From assembly GCA_002339085.1 (NCBI GenBank), contig DDDX01000016.1, positions 1 through 16,230 on the forward strand: DNA of 16,230 nt, in the 5' to 3' direction. The translations under genes and the position numbers were made by a program. Origin of the DNA: Cellvibrionales bacterium UBA1969. GTDB lineage: Bacteria > Pseudomonadota > Gammaproteobacteria > Pseudomonadales > UBA7434. Shown here one piece after another: positions 1 to 7,770 of this stretch. Each line of letters starts with the position of its first letter. The first letter of the stretch is position 1. The notes beneath the pieces are model-generated. The model was not told where the DNA came from. It ran no database searches and saw only the letters and a list, made by a program, of their open reading frames with translations.

Positions 1-2405
1 GATTTCACATAAAGGTTTTGATAGGTCGGCTCGATTGATTGCGAAACGCCGGTGATATTAGCAATCGTTGCAGTCGGCGCAATCGCCATTACATTGGAAT
101 TACGCATGCCATGGGCTTTGACCGTTTCACGAAGACTATCCCAATCTAAGGTTTGGCTGTGGTCGACCTCGATGAACTCCTTACCGCGCTGCTGTTCAAG
201 TGTTTTCAAAGAGTCGATAGGTAAAATACCTTGGCTCCATAAAGAACCATCAAAGCTTGAATAGCTGCCGCGTTCTGTGGCTAATTCTGATGAGGCTTGA
301 ATAGCATAATAACTAACTGCTTCCATTGAACGATCGGCAAATTCTACCGCCGCATCAGACCCGTAGGCCAGTTTCTGCTTATAGAGTGCGTCCTGAAAGC
401 CCATAATACCGAGCCCTACTGGACGATGACGAAAGTTAGAGGTGCGCGCTTGTGGTACCGAGTAATAGTTGATATCGATGACATTATCAAGCATGCGTAC
501 GGCTGTATTAATAGTGCGTTTGAGTTTCGCAAGGTCCAAGCCATCTTCACCAATATGCTGCGGCATATTAACTGAACCCAGGTTACAAACCGCTATTTCA
601 TCTTGATTAGTGTTCAAGGTGATTTCGGTGCAAAGGTTTGATGAATGCACTACGCCTGCATGTTGCTGCGGCGACCGTAAGTTGCATGGGTCCTTAAACG
701 TTACCCAAGGATGACCGGTTTCAAATAACATGCCTAACATTTTGCGCCATAAATCTTGCGCTTTGATACGACGGAAAACGGTTATTTCTCCTGCGTCGGC
801 TTGCTGTTCATAAGCTTCATAGCGAGCTTCAAAAGCGGCGCCGTATAAATCGTGAAGGTCTGGCGTATCGTTAGGTGTGAATAAAGTCCACTCTTTGTCT
901 TCAAATACGCGTTTCATGAATAGGTCGGGAACCCAATTGGCCGTATTCATATCATGGGTACGACGACGATCATCACCGGTATTTTTTCTTAGCTCAAGAA
1001 ACTCCTCTATGTCTAAATGCCATGTTTCTAAGTAAGCGCAGACGGCGCCTTTTCGCTTGCCGCCTTGGTTGACAGCGACGGCGGTATCATTAACCACTTT
1101 CAAGAAAGGCACCACACCTTGAGACTTACCGTTAGTACCTTTGATGTAGGCGCCTAACGCTCTTACAGGGGTCCAGTCATTACCAAGACCGCCGGCCCAT
1201 TTTGATAGCATGGCGTTATCGTGAATGGCGTTGTAAATACCGTCTAGGTTGTCAGGAACCGTGGTTAAATAACAAGATGATAGTTGAGGGCGTAAAGTGC
1301 CGGCATTAAATAAGGTTGGTGTTGAGCTCATATAGTCAAAAGACGATAACAAATTATAGAACTCTATCGCTCGGGCATTTTTGTCGTCTTCTTGCATAGC
1401 AAGACCCATAGCGACGCGCATAAAGAACACCTGCGGTAACTCAATGCGGACTTCATCTTTATGAATGAAATAGCGATCATAAAGTGTTTGTAAGCCAAGG
1501 TAAGTAAACTGGAGGTCGCGACTAGCATCGAGCGCTTGGCCTAATTTCTGTAAATCAAATTGAGCTAGTTCAGGTGCGAGTAATTCAAATTCGATGCCTT
1601 TTTCAATGTAAGCAGCTAGTGCTTTACCGTATAAGTGCTGCATGTCGGCTTGCGTTGCAGAGGGCGCCACCGTTAAAAAGTTCAGTGCTTCTGCACGAAT
1701 ATTATCAAGTAATAGGCGAGCGGTAACAAAGCTGTAGTTGGGGTCTTTTTCGACCATGGTTCTAGCAGTCATCACTAGGGATGTGTTCACTTCACTGGCT
1801 GAGACCCCGTCGTACAAATTCTTTAATGCTTCATCTAATATCTCAGCTGCGCTAACGCTTTCAAGCGCCTGACAGGCCTCATTGACAATAGTATGCAGGC
1901 GTTGCATATCCAGTGGCTTACGAGTCCCATCATCTGACACAATGTGGATGTCAGTTTCTGGTAAGACTTCTGCCTGCAGTTTTTCAGCACGTAACTGTGC
2001 CCGTTGTTCGCGGTAAAGAACGTAATCTCGGGCAACTTTTTGTTCGCCGCTACGCATTAAAGCGAGTTCAACTTGATCTTGGATGTCTTCGATATGAATT
2101 GTGCCGCCTGAAGGCATGCGACGTTTAAAAATAGCGGTAATTTGTTCAGCGAGTTGTGCGACTGTATCATGAATACGATTAGACGCAGCGGCTGTGCCAC
2201 CCTCAACGGCTAAAAAAGCCTTAGTAATCGCAACGTTGATTTTATCGACATCGTAGCTGACTACGGTACCATTACGCTTAATGACCCGAATTTGTCCAGG
2301 CGCCATTGCAGCCATATCAATCATGTCTGAATTCATTGTCGGCGCTGTTGTGCCGCCGCCTGTTACTGAGCCAGTTGATGAAATAGTGCTCTCAGTTTGT
2401 TGCAT
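1..2405 (-). CDS. nrdA: Ribonucleoside-diphosphate reductase class I large (alpha) subunit, partial (3' end outside window)
   Basis: Reduces ribonucleoside diphosphates to deoxyribonucleotides, working in the cytoplasm with the NrdB radical subunit, which is not in the window. The frame opens at ATG 2405-2403 behind a GAGGAG Shine-Dalgarno and is open for 801 codons to the left edge, so the C-terminus is missing. After a roughly 38-residue Ser/Thr/Met-rich extension, an ATP-cone region spans about residues 39-132 (RVIKRNGTVVSYDVDKIN). A second cone-like region follows at about 150-235, as I recall for Pseudomonas NrdA. The catalytic core shows SSCYL (C378), the active-site NLCTE (N590, C592, E594) and AVCNLGS (C607). 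I equate these with E. coli C225, N437/C439/E441 and C462. The last visible part is the PTATIANITG substrate loop. No intein or frameshift was seen. The family call is very secure; the symbol assumes a class Ia partner downstream. Confidence 0.96.
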   Translation of the reverse strand, partial: MQQTESTISSTGSVTGGGTTAPTMNSDMIDMAAMAPGQIRVIKRNGTVVSYDVDKINVAITKAFLAVEGGTAAASNRIHDTVAQLAEQITAIFKRRMPSGGTIHIEDIQDQVELALMRSGEQKVARDYVLYREQRAQLRAEKLQAEVLPETDIHIVSDDGTRKPLDMQRLHTIVNEACQALESVSAAEILDEALKNLYDGVSASEVNTSLVMTARTMVEKDPNYSFVTARLLLDNIRAEALNFLTVAPSATQADMQHLYGKALAAYIEKGIEFELLAPELAQFDLQKLGQALDASRDLQFTYLGLQTLYDRYFIHKDEVRIELPQVFFMRVAMGLAMQEDDKNARAIEFYNLLSSFDYMSSTPTLFNAGTLRPQLSSCYLTTVPDNLDGIYNAIHDNAMLSKWAGGLGNDWTPVRALGAYIKGTNGKSQGVVPFLKVVNDTAVAVNQGGKRKGAVCAYLETWHLDIEEFLELRKNTGDDRRRTHDMNTANWVPDLFMKRVFEDKEWTLFTPNDTPDLHDLYGAAFEARYEAYEQQADAGEITVFRRIKAQDLWRKMLGMLFETGHPWVTFKDPCNLRSPQQHAGVVHSSNLCTEITLNTNQDEIAVCNLGSVNMPQHIGEDGLDLAKLKRTINTAVRMLDNVIDINYYSVPQARTSNFRHRPVGLGIMGFQDALYKQKLAYGSDAAVEFADRSMEAVSYYAIQASSELATERGSYSSFDGSLWSQGILPIDSLKTLEQQRGKEFIEVDHSQTLDWDSLRETVKAHGMRNSNVMAIAPTATIANITGVSQSIEPTYQNLYVK

Positions 2406-2539
2406 GTTGACTCCTCAGTCTTTTTGTATGTTTTCATTCTATTTTGAATGTTTCAAGATCGTTGCTTGTGGCTTCAATGCTGTTTTCAACTGTGCGTGGT
2501 TGCCGAAGTTATAAACAGCTTAGAGGCCATCTTTTGCAT

Positions 2540-2559
2540 GGAGTCAAATTTTTGACTCC
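2540..2559 (-). promoter_or_regulatory. Perfect 9-bp inverted repeat in the nrdA leader, repeating the nrdA ribosome-binding-site octamer
   Basis: GGAGTCAAA and TTTGACTCC are separated by two bases, about 135 nt upstream of the nrdA start. On the nrdA strand the arm TTGACTCC is complementary to GGAGTCAA, the nrdA Shine-Dalgarno octamer at 2414-2407. That octamer is itself identical to the other arm of the repeat. On the same strand TTGACT is followed after 17 bases by a weak -10 (TCTAAG), so the dyad could instead be an operator over a promoter. Both readings are inference. Confidence 0.4.
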
Positions 2560-2731
2560 TTACTGATCGATTATCACTCATTTACGTGCTAATTTGTTTC
2601 CTTAAGTTGCCAGTTAACGACAACTTTCTTTATGTTTAAAGGCATTTACATCTTTAGAGATCAAGAATTGAGACCGATAAAGGATTTTTTCAACCCTGAG
2701 GGGCGTTTAACTGTGTTTTTAATCTATAAAA

Positions 2732-2745
2732 CCCAACATGTTGGG
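2732..2745. repeat. 14-bp perfect palindrome (possible operator)
   Basis: CCCAACATGTTGGG is perfectly self-complementary with no spacer. It continues for two more paired bases on each side after one mismatch. A zero-loop dyad fits a dimeric DNA-binding site better than an RNA hairpin. It lies 327 bp upstream of nrdA and about 525 bp upstream of glpK, so the regulated gene is unclear. Confidence 0.4.
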
Positions 2746-2828
2746 GTTGGCTTTGCATTAAAGTACAAGATAGTGCGGTTAAAGGAATTATGCAATAGCC
2801 AAACTCTGAGTTTTATCTGTTAATTTCT

Positions 2829-2837
2829 TGTGGATAA
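2829..2837 (-). promoter_or_regulatory. Consensus DnaA box upstream of nrdA
   Basis: The minus strand reads TTATCCACA, an exact match to the strongest E. coli DnaA box. DnaA is known to regulate nrdAB in E. coli. The site is about 425 bp upstream of the nrdA start, farther than in E. coli, and it is the only perfect copy seen here. Its role is therefore uncertain. Confidence 0.4.
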
Positions 2838-3270
2838 GTCAGCGTGTTTGTATCTACTAACCGTATGGGGGAGACCCTAGATGACTTTTCTTGTCGGCCA
2901 TAAATTTTGAGAGCATAAAATTATTTTCGCATAAAAATTATTTTTTTTATATCTTTTATCTCTTTAGTGAATTTAGCTTTTTTCATGATCAAAAACGGGT
3001 TTTTTATGGTCAGATAGTTTTTTTTAGCCATCTGATGCAGTCGGTCTTGAATACGCTCATATCAAAGGTCAAACGCTTTTTATATTATGATAGCTGGCCT
3101 TGGCTGTGTCTCTTCGATAAAAATCTCGTTGTTTTATTCTGAAAAGGAGATCGGTGCCCCAGTAGATCAAAATAATGGCATTGCCGATGTCACAAAGGGC
3201 AAGGCATACTGGGAAAAGCGGGTTAAACGATTTGATGCGGCGCAATAATGACCATCCTAGGAGTCTTTTG

Positions 3271-4773
3271 ATGAAAAGCAGTAAGGTTAACGCCCCATTA
3301 TTGCTGGCTATTGATCAGGGTACCAGCAGTTCTCGCGCTATCTTATTTAACGCTAAGGCAGAGACCTTAGCGCAGCATCAAATCCCTCTGCCATTGAGCT
3401 ACCCAAACAACGGCTGGGTTGAGCAAGATGCCGAACAAATTTGGCACGATAGCTTGCGGTGCTGCCAACAGGTTTTAAGCGATACCAAACTGTTAGATGC
3501 TACCGTTGCTATTGGTATCACTAATCAACGAGAGACCACGGTGGTATGGCATAAGACCAGCGGTAAACCTATTTACAACGCGATTGTATGGCAAGATCGA
3601 AGAACAGCTGATGATTGTCAGCGCTTACAGACACAAGGCCACGAGACAGCTGTTAATGAAAAAACGGGTTTACGTTTAGATCCGTATTTTTCTGCTACAA
3701 AAATTGCTTGGTTATTGGATCATGTCGAAGGCGCCAGAAAAGAAGCAGAGGCTGGCGATCTACTGTTTGGCACGGTTGATAGTTTTCTATTGTGGCATTT
3801 AACCGGCGGCAGAGTCCATGCAACTGATAGAAGCAATGCTTCAAGAACCCTGCTACTGAATATTCATTGTGGGGAATGGGACGATGAATTACTGGATCTT
3901 TTTGGTATCCCACGTTCAATGTTGCCGCAAGTTTTTGATAATGTCGCAGATTTTGGAGTCACTGCTGCAGATATTTTTGGGCGTTCAATTCCTGTTAAAG
4001 CCATGATTGGAGATCAACAAGCGGCGCTGGTCGGACAAGCTTGCTTTAAAAAGGGCATGGTTAAGTCAACCTATGGCACGGGCTGTTTTATGTTAATGAA
4101 TACTGGCCACCAGGCGGTGCTTTCGACTCATCGATTACTTACCACCGTCGCTTATAGTCTTGACGGTGAATGTCACTATGCCCTAGAGGGCTCGATTTTT
4201 GTCGCAGGTGCGGCGATTCAATGGTTGCGCGATGGTTTAGCCCTATTTGAGCAAGCCAGTGACAGTGAGGCATTAGCGCGACAGCTTGACGATAATCAAG
4301 GCGTTTATTTTGTGCCGGCGTTAACTGGGCTGGGCGCACCTTACTGGCGACCTGATGTACGTGGAGCGATTTTTGGCCTAGGCCGTGATACGGGTCAAGC
4401 ACATATTGCTAGAGCGGCGTTAGAGGCACAAGCCTATCAAACGCGTGATCTCATTGTGGCGATGACATCGGATACGGATGAGGCACAAAGTGTGATACGT
4501 GCAGATGGCGGTTTAATCACGAATCAATTTGTGTGTCAGTTTTTAGCCGACATCTTACAAACGCCGATCGATGTGCCGGCAGTAACCGAAGCAACGGCTT
4601 GGGGGGCGGCTAGTTTAGCTGGTTTAGGTGCAGGGGTGTTTGCGGATTTAGATGACATTGCAGAACAATGGCAAAAGCAACAGCATTTTGCAGTGCATAT
4701 GCCTAGTGAAGAAGCCGACGTCTTATATACGGGTTGGCAGCAAGCGGTTCAATCCTTACTAAGAGACAAATAG
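3271..4773 (+). CDS. glpK: Glycerol kinase
   Basis: Phosphorylates glycerol with ATP to sn-glycerol 3-phosphate in the cytoplasm (FGGY carbohydrate kinase family). From ATG 3271 the product is 500 residues, close to the family's usual length of about 500. AGGAG at 3259-3263 lies 7 nt upstream of this ATG. An in-frame ATG at 3175 would add 32 residues unlike the family and has no Shine-Dalgarno. Diagnostic segments are AIDQGTSSSR (about 13-22), GITNQRETTVVW, IVWQDRRTA, DPYFSATKIAWLL, IGDQQAALVGQ, STYGTGCFM, the phosphate-loop region LTGLGAPYW and the C-terminal RADGGLITNQFVCQFLADIL. No glycerol facilitator, repressor or glycerol-3-phosphate dehydrogenase gene is adjacent, so it appears to be a single-gene unit. 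A weak hairpin with a T-run follows the stop. Confidence 0.97.
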   Translation: MKSSKVNAPLLLAIDQGTSSSRAILFNAKAETLAQHQIPLPLSYPNNGWVEQDAEQIWHDSLRCCQQVLSDTKLLDATVAIGITNQRETTVVWHKTSGKPIYNAIVWQDRRTADDCQRLQTQGHETAVNEKTGLRLDPYFSATKIAWLLDHVEGARKEAEAGDLLFGTVDSFLLWHLTGGRVHATDRSNASRTLLLNIHCGEWDDELLDLFGIPRSMLPQVFDNVADFGVTAADIFGRSIPVKAMIGDQQAALVGQACFKKGMVKSTYGTGCFMLMNTGHQAVLSTHRLLTTVAYSLDGECHYALEGSIFVAGAAIQWLRDGLALFEQASDSEALARQLDDNQGVYFVPALTGLGAPYWRPDVRGAIFGLGRDTGQAHIARAALEAQAYQTRDLIVAMTSDTDEAQSVIRADGGLITNQFVCQFLADILQTPIDVPAVTEATAWGAASLAGLGAGVFADLDDIAEQWQKQQHFAVHMPSEEADVLYTGWQQAVQSLLRDK

Positions 4774-4821
4774 TATCCTTTAATCTAGCAGGTAAATTTT
4801 TACAGGGTAATTTCAAAGAAT

Positions 4822-4853
4822 AGTGGTTTGGGTACCCATGAAAACCATTTTTT
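4822..4853 (+). terminator. Probable intrinsic terminator of glpK
   Basis: TGGTTT (4824-4829) pairs with AAACCA (4842-4847), and the GGGTACCC palindrome sits in the loop. Six T's follow at 4848-4853. The stem is short and A+T-rich, so strength is uncertain. Its position about 50 nt after the glpK stop and before the convergent argF end supports the call. Confidence 0.55.
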
Positions 4854-4877
4854 GTTGTGCTGATAATGACTCGAAGA

Positions 4878-5771
4878 TTAGCTGAGTAAAAATTCTATCA
4901 ATGCCTTTTGGGCATGTAAGCGATTTTCAGCCTCATCCCAAACCACACTGTATTTACTGTCTTCAAGCAGTTCAGCACTGACTTCCTCACCTCGATGCGC
5001 GGGCAAACAGTGCATGAATAAGACATTTTTTGCGGCTGCCTCCATTAATTTATGATTCACTTGGTAGGGCGCAAACTGTGATAATCTTTTTTCTTGTTGA
5101 TCTTCTTGGCCCATTGAGGCCCAGACGTCAGTAACTACTAGGTCGGCATTAGCGACAGCGGTTTGCGGGTCATCTAAAACAGTGACTCGGTCGCTATTAG
5201 CGGTCAGCATAGCGGCATCGGGCTCGAAGCCTTTAGGGCAGGCGATCGATAATTCAAAATCAAATTGCTTAGCCGCATTGATGTAAGATTGACACATATT
5301 GTTGCCATCGCCAACCCAGGCCACTTTTTTGCCTTGAATACTGCCGCGTTTGTCATAGAAGGTTTGCATGTCAGCCAGTAACTGGCAGGGATGCAATGTG
5401 TCCGTGAGTGCATTAATTACTGGTACCGATGAATATTTAGCAAAGGTCTCTATTGTTTCATGTGCAAAGGTGCGAATCATGACGATGTCGGTCATCGATG
5501 AAATCACTCGAGCGCTGTCTTCTATTGGTTCACCTCGGCCTAGCTGAGTATCACGTGGCGATAAGAAAATAGCACTGCCGCCCATTTGCGCCATTCCTGC
5601 TTCAAATGATATACGTGTTCGTGTCGATGCCTTTTCAAAAACCATCGATAAAACTTTGCCGTACAATTTTTGGTTAATAGGTTTTTTCTTAAGTTCGATA
5701 GCCCGCTGTATTACCGTTTGTAATTGCGAAGGGCTAAAGTCTAATAATGATAGAAAGTGTCTTGTGGCCAT
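4878..5771 (-). CDS. argF: Ornithine carbamoyltransferase
   Basis: Condenses carbamoyl phosphate and ornithine to citrulline, the sixth step of arginine synthesis. The 297-residue product carries the carbamoyl-phosphate motif STRTR (49-53), HPCQ (127-130), the ornithine-binding segment DVWASMG (about 215-221) and the catalytic HCLP (254-257). I chose ATG 5771 because MATRHFLSLLDFSP aligns with usual family N-termini. The open frame extends upstream into the end of argD, but that part is not conserved-looking. A GTG at 5780-5778 is a possible alternative. The Shine-Dalgarno is weak (AAGG about 13 nt upstream). The gene lies 40 nt after argD on the same strand, so the two are probably cotranscribed and ArgF may depend on translation through the argD end. 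Confidence 0.96.
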   Translation of the reverse strand: MATRHFLSLLDFSPSQLQTVIQRAIELKKKPINQKLYGKVLSMVFEKASTRTRISFEAGMAQMGGSAIFLSPRDTQLGRGEPIEDSARVISSMTDIVMIRTFAHETIETFAKYSSVPVINALTDTLHPCQLLADMQTFYDKRGSIQGKKVAWVGDGNNMCQSYINAAKQFDFELSIACPKGFEPDAAMLTANSDRVTVLDDPQTAVANADLVVTDVWASMGQEDQQEKRLSQFAPYQVNHKLMEAAAKNVLFMHCLPAHRGEEVSAELLEDSKYSVVWDEAENRLHAQKALIEFLLS

Positions 5772-5811
5772 AATAATCACTTGCCTTAAGTCAAGGCTAA
5801 AGTAGAGCTCC

Positions 5812-7011
5812 TTATGCGCTTTTAATAAATTGAACAATAAGATCGCTGACAGTATCAGTGATCAAATCCGCCTCGGCGTCGCTCATAATGAGAGGCGGCA
5901 ATAACCTGATCGTGTTGCCGTTAGTCACGTTAATCAGTAAGCCTTTTGCTAAGGCTTCAGTGACTAAAACAGCGCAATTGCGATCGAGCTCGATACCAAT
6001 CATCAACCCACAGCCCCGAATATCTTTAACCGCTTGTTGCCCCTTTAACTGAAAAGCAAAGCCATCGAGCATCGCTTGGCCTAAATCCATCGCCCGTTGA
6101 GCTAGTTGCTTTTTTTCAATGACATCGATGACGGCTAAGGCAGCGACCGATGCGAGGGGATTACCGCCAAAAGTTGAACCATGGGTGCCGGGTGACAGGG
6201 TTTGAGCGGCCGAATCGCGGGCTAGGCAGGCTCCAATCGGTACGCCGTTGCCTAAGCCTTTTGCGGTTGTGACGACATCAGGTTTGAGGCCGAATCTTTG
6301 ATAGGCAAAATACTGGCCGCAACGACCATTACCGCATTGCACTTCATCTGCGATGAGTAGCGCCGAGTGATTTTCGCAAAGTGTTTGTAATTGCTGTAAA
6401 TAATCCGCAGAGGCAAGGTTAACGCCGCCTTCGCCTTGAACAACCTCAATTATGACTGCTGCAATCTTATGACCGTATTGGGAAAAAAATGCCGTAACGG
6501 ATGCAATGTCATTGTACTCTGCCAATAAAAATCCAGCCGGTAGCGGTCCAAAACCTTGCTTCACTTTTGCATTGCCGGTGGCGGTTAATGTCGCCAATGT
6601 GCGACCATGAAAACTGCCTGTCATGGTGATAATCAAAGGCTCTTGATTGCCGTTATTGGCAGCATGCAAGCGGGCTAATTTAATCGCGGTTTCATTAGCT
6701 TCAGCGCCAGAATTGCTAAAAAAGACATTATCCATGCCGGTAATCTCACATAACCTGCTCGCCAGTTGTTGCTGGGCAGGAATATGATATAGATTGGAGG
6801 TATGCAGTAATTGCTCGGTCTGTTGTTGAATAGCAGCCGTTATTGTCGGATGGCAATGGCCTAAATTTGTAACGCTGATGCCGCACAAAGCATCGAGAAA
6901 TCGATTGCCTTCTAGATCAAATAGCCAAGCACCCTCACCGCGACTAAAACTGATAGGTAGTCGTTGATAAGTATTCATCACCTTTGAAGACGTTGTTAAA
7001 TCAGTTTCCAT
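5812..7011 (-). CDS. argD: Acetylornithine aminotransferase (class III PLP aminotransferase)
   Basis: Transfers an amino group from glutamate to N-acetylglutamate semialdehyde, giving N-acetylornithine. In many bacteria the enzyme also serves as succinyldiaminopimelate aminotransferase in lysine synthesis. The 399-residue product matches family length. It shows SNSGAEANE (99-107, PLP phosphate region), GSFHGRT, DEVQCGNGR (222-230; the Asp contacts the pyridine nitrogen) and TTAKGLGNG with the Schiff-base lysine K251. The usual DEVQTG is DEVQCG here. ATG 7011 is chosen by extent; the first twelve residues before MNTYQRLP are dispensable-looking, so a start at 6978 is possible. Neither start has a strong Shine-Dalgarno. 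Linkage to argF supports argD over other class III paralogues. Confidence 0.93.
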   Translation of the reverse strand: METDLTTSSKVMNTYQRLPISFSRGEGAWLFDLEGNRFLDALCGISVTNLGHCHPTITAAIQQQTEQLLHTSNLYHIPAQQQLASRLCEITGMDNVFFSNSGAEANETAIKLARLHAANNGNQEPLIITMTGSFHGRTLATLTATGNAKVKQGFGPLPAGFLLAEYNDIASVTAFFSQYGHKIAAVIIEVVQGEGGVNLASADYLQQLQTLCENHSALLIADEVQCGNGRCGQYFAYQRFGLKPDVVTTAKGLGNGVPIGACLARDSAAQTLSPGTHGSTFGGNPLASVAALAVIDVIEKKQLAQRAMDLGQAMLDGFAFQLKGQQAVKDIRGCGLMIGIELDRNCAVLVTEALAKGLLINVTNGNTIRLLPPLIMSDAEADLITDTVSDLIVQFIKSA

Positions 7012-7037
7012 TGTCCCATTGCCGCATTGTTCTCGGG

Positions 7038-7053
7038 GATTAATTATTTCATA
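7038..7053 (-). promoter_or_regulatory. ARG-box-like sequence upstream of argD (one base out of register)
   Basis: The minus strand reads TATGAAATAATTAATC. Omitting one A gives 12 of 13 matches to the E. coli ArgR half-site pair TGAAT-AATT-ATTC. It sits 27 nt upstream of the argD start, where an arginine repressor site would be expected. E. coli ARG boxes have fixed spacing, so the extra base and the local A+T content make this a weak call. Confidence 0.25.
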
Positions 7054-7116
7054 GAGAGTTAAGTGCTGATTATTGGCTAGTGTGTTGAAAAAGCCGCAAG
7101 ACTAACAGCCAAAAAG

Positions 7117-7140
7117 CAAAAAAGGCAGCCAAAGCTGCCT
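7117..7140 (-). terminator. Intrinsic terminator on the minus strand upstream of argD
   Basis: On the minus strand AGGCAGC pairs perfectly with GCTGCCT around a TTTG loop (7140 to 7123), followed by a run of T's to 7118. This is a textbook intrinsic terminator. No gene on this strand lies to its right within the window, so it must end a short transcript or attenuate argD transcription. Read on the plus strand it has no T-run. Confidence 0.75.
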
Positions 7141-7334
7141 ATGCAGGGTCAAATACTAACCTATCTTTGCTTGCTGAGCAAATAAACGCATCGGTGAAAA
7201 ACTGTATTATTGAGCCCTTTCAAAGCCAATTATTACGGTTCTCGTTTGCTCATAGCCTTAGCTTAAATGGGCGATAATAGCGTTTTTGGGCGCAGTATTA
7301 GCATGGCTAAATGTGACTAAGGCCGTTACAATGG
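7118..7334 (-). ncRNA. Possible small RNA or attenuated argD leader, about 215 nt
   Basis: Bounded by the candidate promoter at 7368-7341 and the strong terminator at 7140-7118. Inside, TGAGCAAA (7252-7245) can pair with TTTGCTCA (7182-7175). The first six bases of the latter can instead pair with AGCAAA (7171-7166), giving two mutually exclusive hairpins. I recognise no known RNA family, and 6S RNA was considered and does not fit. Short frames inside (for example at 7304, 13 codons) have no Shine-Dalgarno and no run of Arg codons. Confidence 0.3.
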
Positions 7335-7340
7335 CGAAGT

Positions 7341-7368
7341 ATTATGAATAGAGTGGTTGATTTGTCAG
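7341..7368 (-). promoter_or_regulatory. Candidate sigma-70 promoter firing leftward toward the 7140 terminator
   Basis: The minus strand shows CTGACA (7368-7363, 5/6 match to the -35), a 16-base spacer and CATAAT (7346-7341, 5/6 match to the -10). Transcription would begin near 7334 and run toward the terminator at 7140-7118. The match was read by eye and is not proof of activity. Confidence 0.4.
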
Positions 7369-7420
7369 CGATTAGCGGTTGTTGAATCAGTTGCATAGGC
7401 CAAAATTTTGGAGAACAACC

Positions 7421-7759
7421 ATGGATATCATGGACACCATAAAAGACCAAATCGAGAATAATCCCGTGATCATTTATATGAAAGGGTCACCTGATATGCC
7501 CCAATGTGGCTTTTCCGCTCGCGCGATTGAGGCACTGATGGTCTGCGGTAAGCGGTTTGCTTACGTTGATATTTTATCCAATCCAGAGATTCGAGCTAAT
7601 TTGCCCACTTATGCGAATTGGCCAACGTTTCCTCAATTATGGGTCGATGGTGAGTTGGTAGGGGGTTGTGACATTATCACTGAAATGTCTAGTAATGGTG
7701 AGTTGCAAGCCGTGATTGATGCCGCAGTGCCGGCTGAGACAGGCGGCGAAGCTAGATAA
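7421..7759 (+). CDS. grxD: Monothiol CGFS glutaredoxin (Grx4/GrxD family)
   Basis: Binds and transfers [2Fe-2S] clusters with glutathione, and with BolA-type partners in family members. It works in cytoplasmic iron-sulfur trafficking rather than general disulfide reduction. The 112-residue product has the family signature KGSPDMPQCGFS with the active-site C29 (CGFS at 29-32), then the WPTFPQLWV cis-proline segment and the GGCDI glutathione-binding segment. ATG 7421 is preceded by GGAG at 7410-7413 with a 7-nt spacer. The open frame begins further upstream, but that part is not family-like. The gene points away from argD and is followed by the thrS leader. A CTAACC/GGTTAG stem at 7771-7804 could end its transcript or belong to thrS control. 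Confidence 0.95.
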   Translation: MDIMDTIKDQIENNPVIIYMKGSPDMPQCGFSARAIEALMVCGKRFAYVDILSNPEIRANLPTYANWPTFPQLWVDGELVGGCDIITEMSSNGELQAVIDAAVPAETGGEAR

Positions 7760-7770
7760 GCTGTTCTATA

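Larger units (their letters stand above)
2406..3270. other. A+T-rich divergent intergenic region between nrdA and glpK
   Basis: About 865 bp without a convincing gene. It must hold the nrdA promoter (leftward) and the glpK promoter (rightward), but I could not place either with confidence. Visible structures are a 20-bp dyad at 2540-2559, a 14-bp perfect palindrome at 2732-2745 and a consensus DnaA box at 2829-2837. There is also an imperfect tandem repeat of about 15 bp (GCATAAAATTATTTT) at 2913-2927, repeated with one extra A at 2929-2944. The stretch 2900-3130 is very rich in A and T runs. Open frames at 2632-2823 and 2891-3142 have low-complexity translations and no Shine-Dalgarno, so I do not call them genes. 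Confidence 0.6.

Noticed and set aside
2632..2823. Open frame of 63 codons in the nrdA-glpK gap
   Set aside because: No Shine-Dalgarno, no recognisable domain, and it spans the 14-bp palindrome; ordinary chance length in this composition.
2986..3006. AAAAAC/GTTTTT dyad followed by T's as a terminator
   Set aside because: A+T-only stem with almost no loop and no gene to terminate; typical of the surrounding A/T runs.
2891..3142. Open frame of 83 codons rich in Phe, Tyr and Leu
   Set aside because: Starts at TTG without a Shine-Dalgarno, and the residue bias simply reflects T-runs in the DNA.
3175..3270. Upstream in-frame start for glpK adding 32 residues
   Set aside because: ATG 3271 has a well-spaced AGGAG and gives the normal glycerol kinase N-terminus; the extension is basic and unlike the family.
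7118..7334. 6S RNA, tmRNA or RNase P RNA in the argD-grxD gap
   Set aside because: None of the conserved segments I know for these RNAs is visible; only a generic sRNA/attenuator possibility is kept.
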